A stretch of DNA of 61,981 nucleotides from Zoogloea sp. (lineage in GTDB: Bacteria > Pseudomonadota > Gammaproteobacteria > Burkholderiales > Rhodocyclaceae), in assembly GCA_023150095.1 (NCBI GenBank), contig JAKLLO010000005.1:1-61981 (forward strand), written 5' to 3'. Under the pieces are notes generated by a model, which saw only the letters and a list, made by a program, of their open reading frames with translations, was not told the DNA's origin and made no database searches. Below are positions 51,901-59,503 of this stretch, piece after piece. Position numbers and translations under genes: made by a program. Every line of letters starts with the position of its first letter. Within the stretch, counting starts at the first letter, position 1.

Positions 51901-52776
51901 GAATGCCAGGCGCGCCTGGGCCGCTTGGGCGTGCAGGTCGGCGGCCGCCTTCTGCTGGTCGTGCAGGCGCTGGAACTGCAGCTTGAGCTCCTGCACCTGG
52001 TCTGCCGTCGGCGGTGTGGCCTCGCCCTGGCAGGCGGACAGCTGGCCACGCAACTGCTCCAGTTGCGCCAGATCGGCCACGCCGTCGAGCATGCGCTGCA
52101 GGTGCTGCTCCTCGGCCTCGATGGCGGCCAGCGCCGCTTCCAGACCGGTCACGTCCTCATTCAGTCTGGCTGCACGGTCATGCGCATCGTCGCTGGCATC
52201 GAAGCGGGCCACACCCTCCCGTCGTTCGCGCTGGTCGAGGTAGCGCGCCCGCAGCAGCGGAAATCCCTCGCCCTTGTGCGCCCGGGACTCGAACGCCGTG
52301 AGCGCTTTGTCGATCGCGGTACGGGCGCTGTGCAGTCGGGTGGGCGACAATCCGGTACGTGCCCCGAACATCAAGCTGCCCAGCAGGCCATCCGCGCGCA
52401 GAAAGCCCTGCGGATCGTGCGGCAGCAGGGTGTCGTGCGACAGGCAGAACAGTGCGGCAAAGCGAGCGGCATGGCCGGCATCGAGCAAGCGTGCGGCTAC
52501 CGGTTCCGGCCCACCCTGCAGGCCCCGGCCTCGCCGGTGCAGCGTATGCAACTGCGCATCGCATTCGATTTGCGCCGTCACGTCGAAGGCCGCCACCGTC
52601 AGTGGCGCCACCAACTGCTGGTTCGGACCGAACAGCAAGGCTTGGATCGCCCGTCGCAGCGTCGACTTGCCGGCCTCGTTGTCTCCGAGCACGACGGTGA
52701 CGTGCCGCGACAGCTCCAGCGACAGCGGCACATGCCAGTGACCGAGTTGACGCCCCTCCAGACGCAGCAGCCGCAT
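48979..52776 (-). CDS. YhaN/SbcC-like SMC-type ATPase with C-terminal winged helix
   Basis: A 1265-residue ATPase of the Rad50/SbcC class, closest in form to YhaN. The N-terminal half-ATPase opens MRLLRLEGRQLGHWHVPLSL with Walker A LGDNEAGKSTLRRAI (31-40). About 800 residues of coiled coil follow. I find no CxxC zinc hook; the nearest candidate is CLCDG, as in hookless YhaN. The C-terminal half has signature TLSAGTRDQLWLALRLA and Walker B PLLLDDTLVQFDD. A further winged-helix-like tail (GAGTPLGKDAVLNQAQQSGI, about 1195-1265) is unusual. It starts 2 bp after the phosphoesterase gene. Together they should form an end-processing nuclease complex. Confidence 0.85.
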   Translation of the reverse strand: MRLLRLEGRQLGHWHVPLSLELSRHVTVVLGDNEAGKSTLRRAIQALLFGPNQQLVAPLTVAAFDVTAQIECDAQLHTLHRRGRGLQGGPEPVAARLLDAGHAARFAALFCLSHDTLLPHDPQGFLRADGLLGSLMFGARTGLSPTRLHSARTAIDKALTAFESRAHKGEGFPLLRARYLDQRERREGVARFDASDDAHDRAARLNEDVTGLEAALAAIEAEEQHLQRMLDGVADLAQLEQLRGQLSACQGEATPPTADQVQELKLQFQRLHDQQKAAADLHAQAAQARLAFEDAEPPGPLHALEAECVALRGLAAACGADVQALAQEEREVGRRREALLEVLDQLGVSGGEDAETAASTLLRPAPLLANLRHLLLQHERLSAEREKRAALAQVAHAELEALPASEVAVAPETDLLESVRPRLAVACQIEEALDRLRAVHHGAEQRLREGMRALELADPQAPLLSLEPPARERAAAAETSLAQARRELDVRQRAAVERAEAHKRQVERVEVQRQESPSVPSADDLGTARSLRDATVDALMCLCDGSPLGAGHVEALKRESGRLRPLVRQADLLADQRMQAGTALGQLAAAEQELRRLQIEARDAEARVADAHAAVTRAESATAGLWSCLRRVPESCDLWFKGHQACLDAWTECQNATAQLRAQQALLRDARQDIVAAAQSTLPALAAMATAHMMREAVERELQKRQAQGHRIAAAVERRDAALRKNDEAQQALNGADGALAQWRLGWLRAAADVPETVGREPVAVGEWMRLVERLRTVRDELAQARGSVEARQRAIDHGRSRIEALVRAAQALDQALVVPSGAGPAEVFAWVDSAVAQSTKRHAERERLVQEAQRAGRAWAQASESATAASERLDAQWRAAGGAGPCTEDGVAGLAKASAQVGELSSGIAQLEAAQQGRWGAQAQSIAAEVAATGEATLTARLEDARQRKNSVAAALRARQDERRDAVRALEELRQQHDAVAIEQDLADAREALLEKAMSGRRLRLARFILECIHREASDGGHTVQERASEYFALLTGGAYVGVRIDDERPDAPELRAVESAHNEKTLDTLSAGTRDQLWLALRLAAIVAAAQETPFPLLLDDTLVQFDDSRTRAALRLLHNVSEHVQVILFTHHDHLADLAEAEIAKEDCAVVTLPQVNGAMRQRASGSNGAGRRARPMLPDAAEPAQRPATDGPDDRQQAKDVILQVLSGAGTPLGKDAVLNQAQQSGIDLAGCWTQAIKELLDERRVAKEGEKRGARYRLAA

Positions 52777-52778
52777 CG

Positions 52779-54041
52779 TCAGTCTCCGCTCGCGTTCATC
52801 AGGGCCTCGCGGACCAGCGACAGCGCCGAGTCCAGCGCCGCCTGCGGACCGTGCGCTTTGGCCTGGATGGCAAGGGCCTCGCGATAGGCTTCCAGCAGCT
52901 CGGGGCCACCGGCGCTGCGCAACTCGCGTTCGATGTGAAGATCGGCTCTGGACGACTCGTCGTCCAATTGCGGCGAGGCCGACAACTGCTGCCGCAGCTT
53001 GCCCAGGTAGTGGTCCACTTCGTGCTCGTCTTGTGCAGCCGGCCGCCATTGCAGCTCGATGCGCTCCAGGAACAAGTCGTCGTCGGCATGGAACTGCGCG
53101 CGCAGCGACTCCCGGATCTCGTCCTCGCCCAGAGCCAGCAGCTCCTTCGGTGCCCGGCCCCGCAGCACCAGACGGACGGCTGCGAGCCGGCCCGCCGCAC
53201 GGCACGCACTGGTGCGTTGCCGCACCTGGGACGTCACGGCGTGCAGCGCCGAAACGTCGCCCGGCACGGTGGCGACATCGATTTCGATGCAGTGCCAGCG
53301 CACGTCGTCGAAGTCCCGGTGCTCGACAGCGCGTATACCCGTCGCGTCGTAGTCCACGAACACCGCGCCCTTGGGCCCGGTCTCGCGCGCGTGGCGCCCC
53401 TGCAGGTTGCCCGGGTAGACGATGTGCGTACCGCGCTCATGCAGCGCGAGGTGCGAGTGCACATGCCCCAGCGCCCAATAGGTGTAGCCGTGGGCCGCCA
53501 GGCGCGCGGTGTCCGAGGGTGCGTAGCGGGCATGATCCCCGCTGTGACCATCGAGCGCCGTGTGCAGCAGGCCGATGTTCAATGCCCCTGGCATGGCCGC
53601 AGGGTAGTTGGCCGTGAGGTCGCCGGCCACGTCCCGCGTGGGATAGCTTTGCCCATGCACCCAAGCGCCGGGCACGATCTGCAGCGAGCCCGGGCGCTCG
53701 TGCGGGAACACATGCACGCGCTCGGGCAGGCGCTCGGCGCGCGGCGCGACTCCGCCGTGATCGTGATTGCCGAGCACGATGGCCACCGGAATCCCGGCGC
53801 GAGACAGGCGCGCCATTTGCGCATGGAAGGCCAGATAGGTCTCGAAGGCCGGCTGCGTGTCGTATAGATCACCGGCCAGCACCACGAACGACACCTCGCG
53901 CTCGATGGCGGCGTCCACCATGCGCTGGAGTGCCACGCGCGACGCCGCCCGGATGCGCAACGCAGGAGCGCCCTCCTTGCGATCGAGGCCACGCAGCGGG
54001 GAGTCGAGGTGAAGGTCGGCGGCATGGACGAAGGTGGGCAT
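52779..54041 (-). CDS. SbcD/YhaO-like metallophosphoesterase (DNA exonuclease)
   Basis: A 420-residue calcineurin-like nuclease of the Mre11/SbcD/YhaO class. All metal motifs are visible in order: FVHAADLHLDSP (Asp, His), VVLAGDLYD, VLGNHDHGG, IGLLHTALDGH and ALGHVHSHL. The C-terminal capping region ends EALMNASGD and its stop is separated from the ATPase start by two bases. In related complexes the pair cleaves DNA ends, hairpins or protein-blocked ends with Mn. Sequence VHAADLHLDSPLRGL at the start is typical of YhaO rather than SbcD. Appears intact. Confidence 0.9.
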   Translation of the reverse strand: MPTFVHAADLHLDSPLRGLDRKEGAPALRIRAASRVALQRMVDAAIEREVSFVVLAGDLYDTQPAFETYLAFHAQMARLSRAGIPVAIVLGNHDHGGVAPRAERLPERVHVFPHERPGSLQIVPGAWVHGQSYPTRDVAGDLTANYPAAMPGALNIGLLHTALDGHSGDHARYAPSDTARLAAHGYTYWALGHVHSHLALHERGTHIVYPGNLQGRHARETGPKGAVFVDYDATGIRAVEHRDFDDVRWHCIEIDVATVPGDVSALHAVTSQVRQRTSACRAAGRLAAVRLVLRGRAPKELLALGEDEIRESLRAQFHADDDLFLERIELQWRPAAQDEHEVDHYLGKLRQQLSASPQLDDESSRADLHIERELRSAGGPELLEAYREALAIQAKAHGPQAALDSALSLVREALMNASGD

Positions 54042-54110
54042 GGTCGCGCCATTGTGGTTGTGGTGGTGACGGGCCCACCGATGGAGCGGTAGGCCCGAAG
54101 CCCCCGCAGC

Positions 54111-54215
54111 CTACCAGTCGTGGCCGCCACCGCAACCGCCGCTGCTCCAGCTGTCGTTTGTCGACCAGCTGTCATGCGACGTCCAGCTGCTGGTTCGCGG
54201 CGGCGACGCCGCGGG
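54111..54215 (-). other. In-frame C-terminal tail behind a UGA stop
   Basis: Directly after the TGA at 54216-54218 the same frame stays open for 34 codons. It reads SSWTSHDSWSTNDSWSSGGC in part, then GGGHDW and TAG. Ser/Trp/Asp repeats ending in Gly-rich Cys segments are a common real C-terminus of small membrane proteins, not random translation. Either the TGA is a recent mutation or it is read through; TGA-C is the leakiest stop context. Confidence 0.5.
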
Positions 54216-54656
54216 TCAACGCGGCGCGCGTATGCCGGCGACCGCGATCAACACCGCAACGGCGACACACACAGCCAGGTACCGTCCGTGCGCCATCGTG
54301 ATGCCGAAGCAGGCGACGCCCGCGGCCGCCGCCTGATACCAGACGTTGGCGCGAGTGCGCTTGGCGCAGCGCTCGTCCGTGTAAACGAAGTGCTTGCGGA
54401 AACTCTCTTCGAAAAGGCGTGGCACCAGCAGTCGCTTCGATGGCGGGATACCGTTCCTATGAATTGCCAGCGCCTCCATGGCAAGGCTTTCCCACAGCGA
54501 GAACGCGGCAATGGACAGCCAGACCAGCGTTTCGTACGCGTTCGATGTGAAGCCTGAGCATGCCAGCGCGAGCACAGTGCTGACGCGGCCGAGCCACTTG
54601 GCCTGGTGCGCGAACCGCATCGCGGAAGGGGGCACTTCGATTACGGACTCAGGCAT
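54216..54656 (-). CDS. Membrane protein of unknown function, 146 residues
   Basis: A protein with probably four membrane segments: VSTVLALACSGFTSNAYETL, VWLSIAAFSLWESLAMEAL, VWYQAAAAGVACFGITMA and YLAVCVAVAVLIAVAGI. The loop between the second and third is charged (RLFEESFRKHFVYTDERCAK). ATG 54656 (MPESVIEVPP) is chosen; GTG 54671 is possible. It stops at TGA 54216 but the frame continues as a coded-looking tail (54111-54215). It lies upstream of the SbcD-like gene in the same direction, with 175 bp between. Family not recognised. Confidence 0.6.
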   Translation of the reverse strand: MPESVIEVPPSAMRFAHQAKWLGRVSTVLALACSGFTSNAYETLVWLSIAAFSLWESLAMEALAIHRNGIPPSKRLLVPRLFEESFRKHFVYTDERCAKRTRANVWYQAAAAGVACFGITMAHGRYLAVCVAVAVLIAVAGIRAPR

Positions 54657-54890
54657 CTCACGATCGTACACGCCTGAGCGTCAAGGTGTCACACGCACGG
54701 TCCGGATTGTGCGGTCCGCCAGTGCGCCGTGTCCGCGAGCGCCGGCCGCAGCAAACTCGAAGCGGCTTGCAGGGCCACGCGAATGGCATGCTCGACGATT
54801 CTGAGCGGCCCCGGGGTTCGCACTCCACCCAGACATTGGGCTTTCAGAGTCGCGCATGGCACCACGCACTTGCCGCGCCCATGGCGACAC

Positions 54891-55202
54891 TCATCGGCTC
54901 CTGTCTCCAGCGTGCCACCAGTCCCGGAAGCCGCGAGCGGCATCTTGGGCAGCCCATGCCAGCAGGATGATGATCACCAGCCCGACAACCAAGGCAGTGA
55001 TCTCGACGACGAACCACACCGGGACCAAGATGAGGTCCATCGCGTTGACTTCGACACGTTCGCCGAAGTAGCGCTCGCGCAGCATGTCTCTGGCTCTGAA
55101 CAGCCACTCGACCGTTTTGCAGATCGCCGCGAGCAGCAGCAGGACGAAGACCCCGGCTATGCCGAGAAGCGCGAAGGTGGCCCAGAACTCGGCATCGCTC
55201 AT
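54891..55202 (-). CDS. Membrane protein of unknown function, 103 residues
   Basis: Two membrane segments: EFWATFALLGIAGVFVLLLL (about 5-28) and VPVWFVVEITALVVGLVIII (about 60-85), joined by a charged loop (LFRARDMLRERYFGERVE). AGGAGAG lies 4 bases before the ATG. It is the first gene of the leftward set and faces the operator at 55261, so it is probably the first gene controlled by it. The stretch 54657-54890 after it shows no clear gene. Confidence 0.65.
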   Translation of the reverse strand: MSDAEFWATFALLGIAGVFVLLLLAAICKTVEWLFRARDMLRERYFGERVEVNAMDLILVPVWFVVEITALVVGLVIIILLAWAAQDAARGFRDWWHAGDRSR

Positions 55203-55260
55203 CGAACTCTCCTGGCGCCTCGGGGCGCGTGCGGTAGGAAGAGCGTGATGGTCTCAGTGA

Positions 55261-55281
55261 CCGCCGCCAGTTCTTGGCGCC
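55261..55281. promoter_or_regulatory. Shared palindromic operator, copy 1
   Basis: Core CGCCAGTTCTTGGCG (55265-55279), one mismatch from a perfect palindrome. The surrounding 21 bases match copy 2 at 58141-58161 in all but one position. It sits between divergent genes (55202 leftward, 55334 rightward). A second palindrome, CTGTATTTCATACAG, follows at about 55286. Confidence 0.72.
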
Positions 55282-55333
55282 GTACCTGTATTTCATACAG
55301 CCCCTGGACACTTCGTTCGCAGGAGCGCACCAC

Positions 55334-56098
55334 ATGACGACCTCGTCGCTTCCACCGCACGTGCTTGCTCTCAGGAGCCAGGCCCTGCGCCTGGACATGC
55401 TGGGCGCGCACCATCACGCAGAGCCCTTGTTTTCGAAGGTACTGGCCATCATCGAGTCGCTGCCGACGCTCGATGACTTCGTCCTTGTCGAAGCCCTGAA
55501 CGATCTGGCACGCTGCCGCTTCAACGATGGCCAGTTGGCCCTCGCCCTTCATGACTACCGGCGCCTGCTGCACCTGCTGGATCCACGGCTCGACAGCGCC
55601 CTTGTCGCCATTGCAGAGGAACAGATCCGACGATGCATGGATGGACTGCGTCACCGCAGTGCCACCGCCGCGCTGTGCGGGCCCATCGCCTTGCTGGTGC
55701 GCAACGCCCGCAGCGGGCGAGCCGTGGAAGAGTCGTTTCGTCAGCGGCGCCTGCGCACGGTGGCCCGCCGCCTGCTGGCGCGGGGGCGTGTCGACACGGG
55801 CGCGCGGGCGATGCAGCAGTGGCTTGACGACGTGCTGTTGCGGGGGACCTCGCTCGACGCCGACACGATGGAGGACCTGAGGCAGCATGCCCTCGCGCTG
55901 TGGCATCTGAAGCGCCCTCAGGCGGCATGCGAGTTCTTCCAGTCCCTCGCACGTGCCCAGCTCAGGCTGGGCCCGGATGACTCATCCGCAACAGCCGGCC
56001 TGCTGCGCGACTGGGCCGCATGCCTGGAGGCCACCGGGCAGCATCTGTCGGCGCGGGATACTCGTGGGCTTGCGGCACGCATCGGCGGCACGGCGTAG
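55334..56098 (+). CDS. TPR-like helical repeat protein
   Basis: A 254-residue all-helical protein with TPR-like units: ALRSQALRLDMLGAHHHAEP, then LVEALNDLARCRFNDGQLAL and LWHLKRPQAACEFFQSLARA. AGGAG lies 9 bases before the ATG at 55334, which excludes the longer frame from 55274. TPR proteins act as scaffolds or sensors. It is divergent from the leftward set and shares the operator region at 55261. Convergent with the next gene, 3 bp away. Confidence 0.68.
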   Translation: MTTSSLPPHVLALRSQALRLDMLGAHHHAEPLFSKVLAIIESLPTLDDFVLVEALNDLARCRFNDGQLALALHDYRRLLHLLDPRLDSALVAIAEEQIRRCMDGLRHRSATAALCGPIALLVRNARSGRAVEESFRQRRLRTVARRLLARGRVDTGARAMQQWLDDVLLRGTSLDADTMEDLRQHALALWHLKRPQAACEFFQSLARAQLRLGPDDSSATAGLLRDWAACLEATGQHLSARDTRGLAARIGGTA

Positions 56099-56101
56099 GC
56101 G

Positions 56102-56704
56102 TCATGGCGTCTCGCGACGCTGTAGGCCGTCACGCGACGCCGACGACGCCCGGCGCTCCAGGAGCGCGCGCTCGTCATCCAGTTCCTCGATCTCGGCAGG
56201 AGTGAAGAGCTCGGCGAGCGTCAGTCTGCGCGGCGGCTGAGGTGGATCGTGATGGACGATGTGTTGGCCCACGAGCAGCCCGCCCTCGAAGTGCAGATGA
56301 ATCGCGCCGGCATGGCGGCTCGCATAGCCGCAATGGACGTACTCCCGGCACGGACCGAAGTGACACTGGACCACGCCGGCGCACCAGAATGCGAACACCT
56401 CTCGCGAGCCGCTGACGTGCTGGCGCAGTCCGCTGGACTCGATGAACTGTGGCGTGTAGGCCTGGAACAAGGTCGGGATGCCGGCAAATCGCCCATTCGC
56501 CAGTCGGGCAGCGAAAGCCGTCAGAAACAACCTGCCGTTGCGCACCTCCCAGCTCGATCGGTAGCCGCGGGCGCACGCCGTGCTCGTGCGCCTGAAGCGC
56601 AGGCCGCGGTTGCGCTTGCGCGCTAGCCAGGGCGCCAGCGGCTCGCAGTCGAGCCAGTAGCGACGACCCTCGAAGACCAGCGGGTCGTTGATCTGGGCTG
56701 TCAT
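56102..56704 (-). CDS. Unknown protein, 200 residues
   Basis: Not recognised. It begins MTAQINDPLVFEGRRYWLDC and has a Cys/His-bearing region (FGPCREYVHCGYASRHAGAI, then HLHFEGGLLVGQHIVHHD) that could bind metal. The C-terminus is a charged helix (FTPAEIEELDDERALLERRA). ATG overlaps the stop of the upstream 464-residue gene (56701-56704), so the two are made together and likely act as a pair. Confidence 0.65.
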   Translation of the reverse strand: MTAQINDPLVFEGRRYWLDCEPLAPWLARKRNRGLRFRRTSTACARGYRSSWEVRNGRLFLTAFAARLANGRFAGIPTLFQAYTPQFIESSGLRQHVSGSREVFAFWCAGVVQCHFGPCREYVHCGYASRHAGAIHLHFEGGLLVGQHIVHHDPPQPPRRLTLAELFTPAEIEELDDERALLERRASSASRDGLQRRETP

Positions 56705-58095
56705 GCGCGGTGCTGAACGTTCGCCGGGTCGGGCTCAACCCAGATCGGCGCAGGGTACCCCTCGAACGATGCGAGCTGCATGCCTTGCCGCTTGATGAGC
56801 GGGGAGTAGTACACGTTCCACTTGCGCACGCTACGCGTCTTGCCCGGAATGGTCGCGGCCGATGCCTCGCTGTGCATCGCCACCCGATAGCCGATCGCGG
56901 ACGCCCAGCGGGCGATCGTGCTGAAGCCGTGCAGGTGCCAGTCGCCCAGGGCATCCTGCAACGGCCTGGCGCCCGGGTCGCCGCCAGGGCGGGCTGCCTC
57001 GCGCAGGCGTTCGACCACGTCAGACTGCACTTCGTCGATGAAGGCGAGCCGATGCTGGTCGTCGAGGTGCACGCGCAGCCAGCCCACCGTCTCGGCGCTG
57101 GCGGGGTGAGGGGTCGCCATCGCCTTCTCGCGCAGTTGCCTGACCAGGGCGGCACTCGGGTGCTGACCCGCCGCCTCATGGTTCGCCAGCAAGGTGCTGC
57201 AGACCTGGACGACCAGCTGCGTCCCGTCGAAGATCGTCTGCGACCCGCACCAGGTGTCGAAGCTCAGCCAGTACGTTCCAGGATCGGGCGACATCGACCG
57301 CAGGGTCTGGACGGTTGCCGACCCCTGCCGGAACACCTGCTGCAGGTCGCGCCGGTAGCGGGTGGCGATGGAGGGCCAGCGCTGCTGGAAGGCGCGCCAG
57401 GGGACCTCGTTGATGCCGGAATCCAGCAAATCGCCGGTGATGCGTCGCAACGACTCCTCGAGCTCCGTGACGTAGACCGGCTCAACGCTGCGAAACAGGT
57501 GCTCGACCTGCAGCCGGCGCTTGGCGGTCGCACGGCCTCGGGCGCGTTCGCACCAGTCCTGTCCGACGTTGGCTGCCGAGATCGCCAGGGCCCTGGCGAC
57601 GGCCTTGCGACGCAAACGCTCGATGCGCCGGTCGTCCAGGCGCGTCCAGAACGCTGTCACCACCTCCTTCAGCCACTGCATGGGCTCTTCGATCGGGTCG
57701 GCGCACACTGGCGGCAGGAACGCTGCCCCAGGCATCACCTCCCGCCTGCCGACGGAGCATGCGATCAGGTCGTCGTCCAGCCGTGCCACGACGAGCAGCG
57801 TGGTCGTGATTGGGAAGCGAAAGGACGCGGGGCAGTTCTTCAGGCCCGCACAGGCGCTGGTCTCACCGCCGATCGTGACACGGCGTAGGGTTTCCGCGGC
57901 CTCCTGGCGGGTAAGGCGGTTCGTCCGCGCACGCGCCTGGACCCGCTCCACCGCCTGTTCCAGCCACGTCTGGTTCGGGTTCAGCTGAACTTCGAAGCCT
58001 TCGCTGAACAGGGCAATGGACTGTGAGTCCAGCTTGCGTTGATGAGCGACGGGGCGCGCGAACGGGGCGATGCCGGGATTTGCTGATAGCTTCAC
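56701..58095 (-). CDS. Unknown protein with polyvalent-protein-like C-terminus
   Basis: A 464-residue protein. The C-terminal part has VGWLRVHLDDQHRLAFIDEV-QSD, very like the EVQSD motif of domains in phage and plasmid large polyvalent proteins, and ends with VYYSPLIKRQGMQLASFEGY. The N-terminal two thirds include a basic stretch (RRIERLRRKAVARALAIS) and a Cys pair (CAGLKNCPASFRF). GTG 58095 has GGAG 4 bases upstream. It diverges from the second WYL regulator across operator copy 2. Role unknown; polyvalent proteins are often injected or protect incoming DNA. Confidence 0.6.
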   Translation of the reverse strand: MKLSANPGIAPFARPVAHQRKLDSQSIALFSEGFEVQLNPNQTWLEQAVERVQARARTNRLTRQEAAETLRRVTIGGETSACAGLKNCPASFRFPITTTLLVVARLDDDLIACSVGRREVMPGAAFLPPVCADPIEEPMQWLKEVVTAFWTRLDDRRIERLRRKAVARALAISAANVGQDWCERARGRATAKRRLQVEHLFRSVEPVYVTELEESLRRITGDLLDSGINEVPWRAFQQRWPSIATRYRRDLQQVFRQGSATVQTLRSMSPDPGTYWLSFDTWCGSQTIFDGTQLVVQVCSTLLANHEAAGQHPSAALVRQLREKAMATPHPASAETVGWLRVHLDDQHRLAFIDEVQSDVVERLREAARPGGDPGARPLQDALGDWHLHGFSTIARWASAIGYRVAMHSEASAATIPGKTRSVRKWNVYYSPLIKRQGMQLASFEGYPAPIWVEPDPANVQHRA

Positions 58096-58140
58096 TCGAC
58101 TCCGATGCGGTCATGGACATTGCGTGCAGTCTTCCACTCA

Positions 58141-58161
58141 CCGCCGCCAGTTCCTGGCGCC
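58141..58161. promoter_or_regulatory. Shared palindromic operator, copy 2
   Basis: Perfect palindrome CGCCAGTTCCTGGCG (58145-58159) in a 21-base block shared with 55261-55281. It lies 45 bp before the WYL gene start at 58207 and 45 bp from the divergent GTG at 58095, so it can control both. Confidence 0.75.
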
Positions 58162-58206
58162 AATTGGCGCGCACACTGGACGGACATCGAAACGGAGCAC
58201 AAGTCC

Positions 58207-59322
58207 ATGGATCGTCGACAGGACATCGGCCTCGAGAAGCTGGTTCGGTACTCGAAGGTCCTCAGCACCAAGCCGGACGAGGCGATGACTACGGGCGAAG
58301 TTCAACAGCGCTGGGACACGCTGTTCGGCAAGCCGCCGAGCCTGCGCTCGGTCCAAGGTGACCTGGAGTATTTGTCAGCTACGGATCGCAAGGATCGTCC
58401 ACCGCTGGTGCACAAGATCGATGGAACGGCCGTCGAGCGCGGCAAGACGGTCAAGCAGCCGTCGAAGTACTACCTCGCCTTGCCCCAGGTCGCCGGTCGC
58501 CTGATCACGCAGGAGGTGGCCAGCGAACTCTCCCTGGCGCGACGGGTCTTCGACCAGGTTCTCGACCCCGCTTTGTCGCCTGAAGGTGCCGAGATGCTGG
58601 GTGCGGCAAGGCAAGTGCTAACGGAGTCGAAGGAGGCTCAAAGGCTCTTGACCGGCGTTCGCATACTTCCGCACGGGGGCGTGGGCCGCTTGGCGGCGCA
58701 CTTCGATCGTGAAGCGCGCGTGGAGGCGATGAAGGCGCTCTCGCAAGGGCGACAGCTCGAGTTTCACTACAAGGTTGACCACCGGAATCCGGACGGCAGA
58801 ATCGTGCGACTGCAGGTCAGCCCGCTGGGGTTGGTGGGCAAGGACGGACAGGTCTATGTCGTGGGTGTGCAGGGTCTGAGTGACGAACCCAAGCCGTACG
58901 CGCTGCATCGGATGTCCCAGGTCGCGTGCCGGCACGAGCCGGCTGTGCAACGCCCGAAATTCAACCTTGATGACTTCATCGACCGAACACACCAGTTCAG
59001 CCACCCCGAACAAGCCGGCGCCCCTCCGGTCGAGCTGGTGCTGCGCGTGCACAAGGATGCCATCTACCACTTCAGAGAGCGGCCGCTCACGGCGGAGCAG
59101 AGCGGGACGCACACCGAGTACGAAGCTGGCTGGTATCTGGTGAAGGCCCACGTGCCTGTCACGACCCAACTCGTGCCCTTCCTGGTCAGCATGGGGCCGT
59201 GGGTGGAGGTGATGGGTCCGCCTGCGGTCCGCGAGCGGGTGCGGCAGTGGGTCACCGACATGGCGGGGCTTTATGCGGCGGACAGGGCGCCCGGCGCACG
59301 GGCATCGTCGCCTGCGACATAG
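58207..59322 (+). CDS. WYL-domain transcriptional regulator (2)
   Basis: A 371-residue regulator. N-terminal winged HTH: LEKLVRYSKVLSTKPDEAMT, then TLFGKPPSLRSVQGDLEYLS. The WYL domain includes EAMKALSQGRQLEFHYKVDH and VSPLGLVGKDGQVYVVGVQG. The C-terminal WCX-like part ends ETPA-free with VRERVRQWVTDMAGLYAADR. GGAGCACAAGTCC precedes the ATG. The palindrome at 58141 just upstream is the likely binding site, which implies autoregulation and control of the divergent pair, and by the second copy at 55261 of the SbcCD/AAA+ set. The longer frame from 58105 would include the operator and is rejected. Confidence 0.85.
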   Translation: MDRRQDIGLEKLVRYSKVLSTKPDEAMTTGEVQQRWDTLFGKPPSLRSVQGDLEYLSATDRKDRPPLVHKIDGTAVERGKTVKQPSKYYLALPQVAGRLITQEVASELSLARRVFDQVLDPALSPEGAEMLGAARQVLTESKEAQRLLTGVRILPHGGVGRLAAHFDREARVEAMKALSQGRQLEFHYKVDHRNPDGRIVRLQVSPLGLVGKDGQVYVVGVQGLSDEPKPYALHRMSQVACRHEPAVQRPKFNLDDFIDRTHQFSHPEQAGAPPVELVLRVHKDAIYHFRERPLTAEQSGTHTEYEAGWYLVKAHVPVTTQLVPFLVSMGPWVEVMGPPAVRERVRQWVTDMAGLYAADRAPGARASSPAT

Positions 59323-59503
59323 AAGGCAAGAACAGACTCAACACTTGAGCGAACCGAACGAACTGGACAACGCGATGGCGACACGCAACCAACCGGCAAC
59401 GACGGCGGGCTCGTCTGGATCCATAAGCACCACTCGTTCGATGCCGATAACCCGGCGTCGCTTTGTTGCAAACCACCATCCAGCACCGAGTCGGTCCCAC
59501 ACC

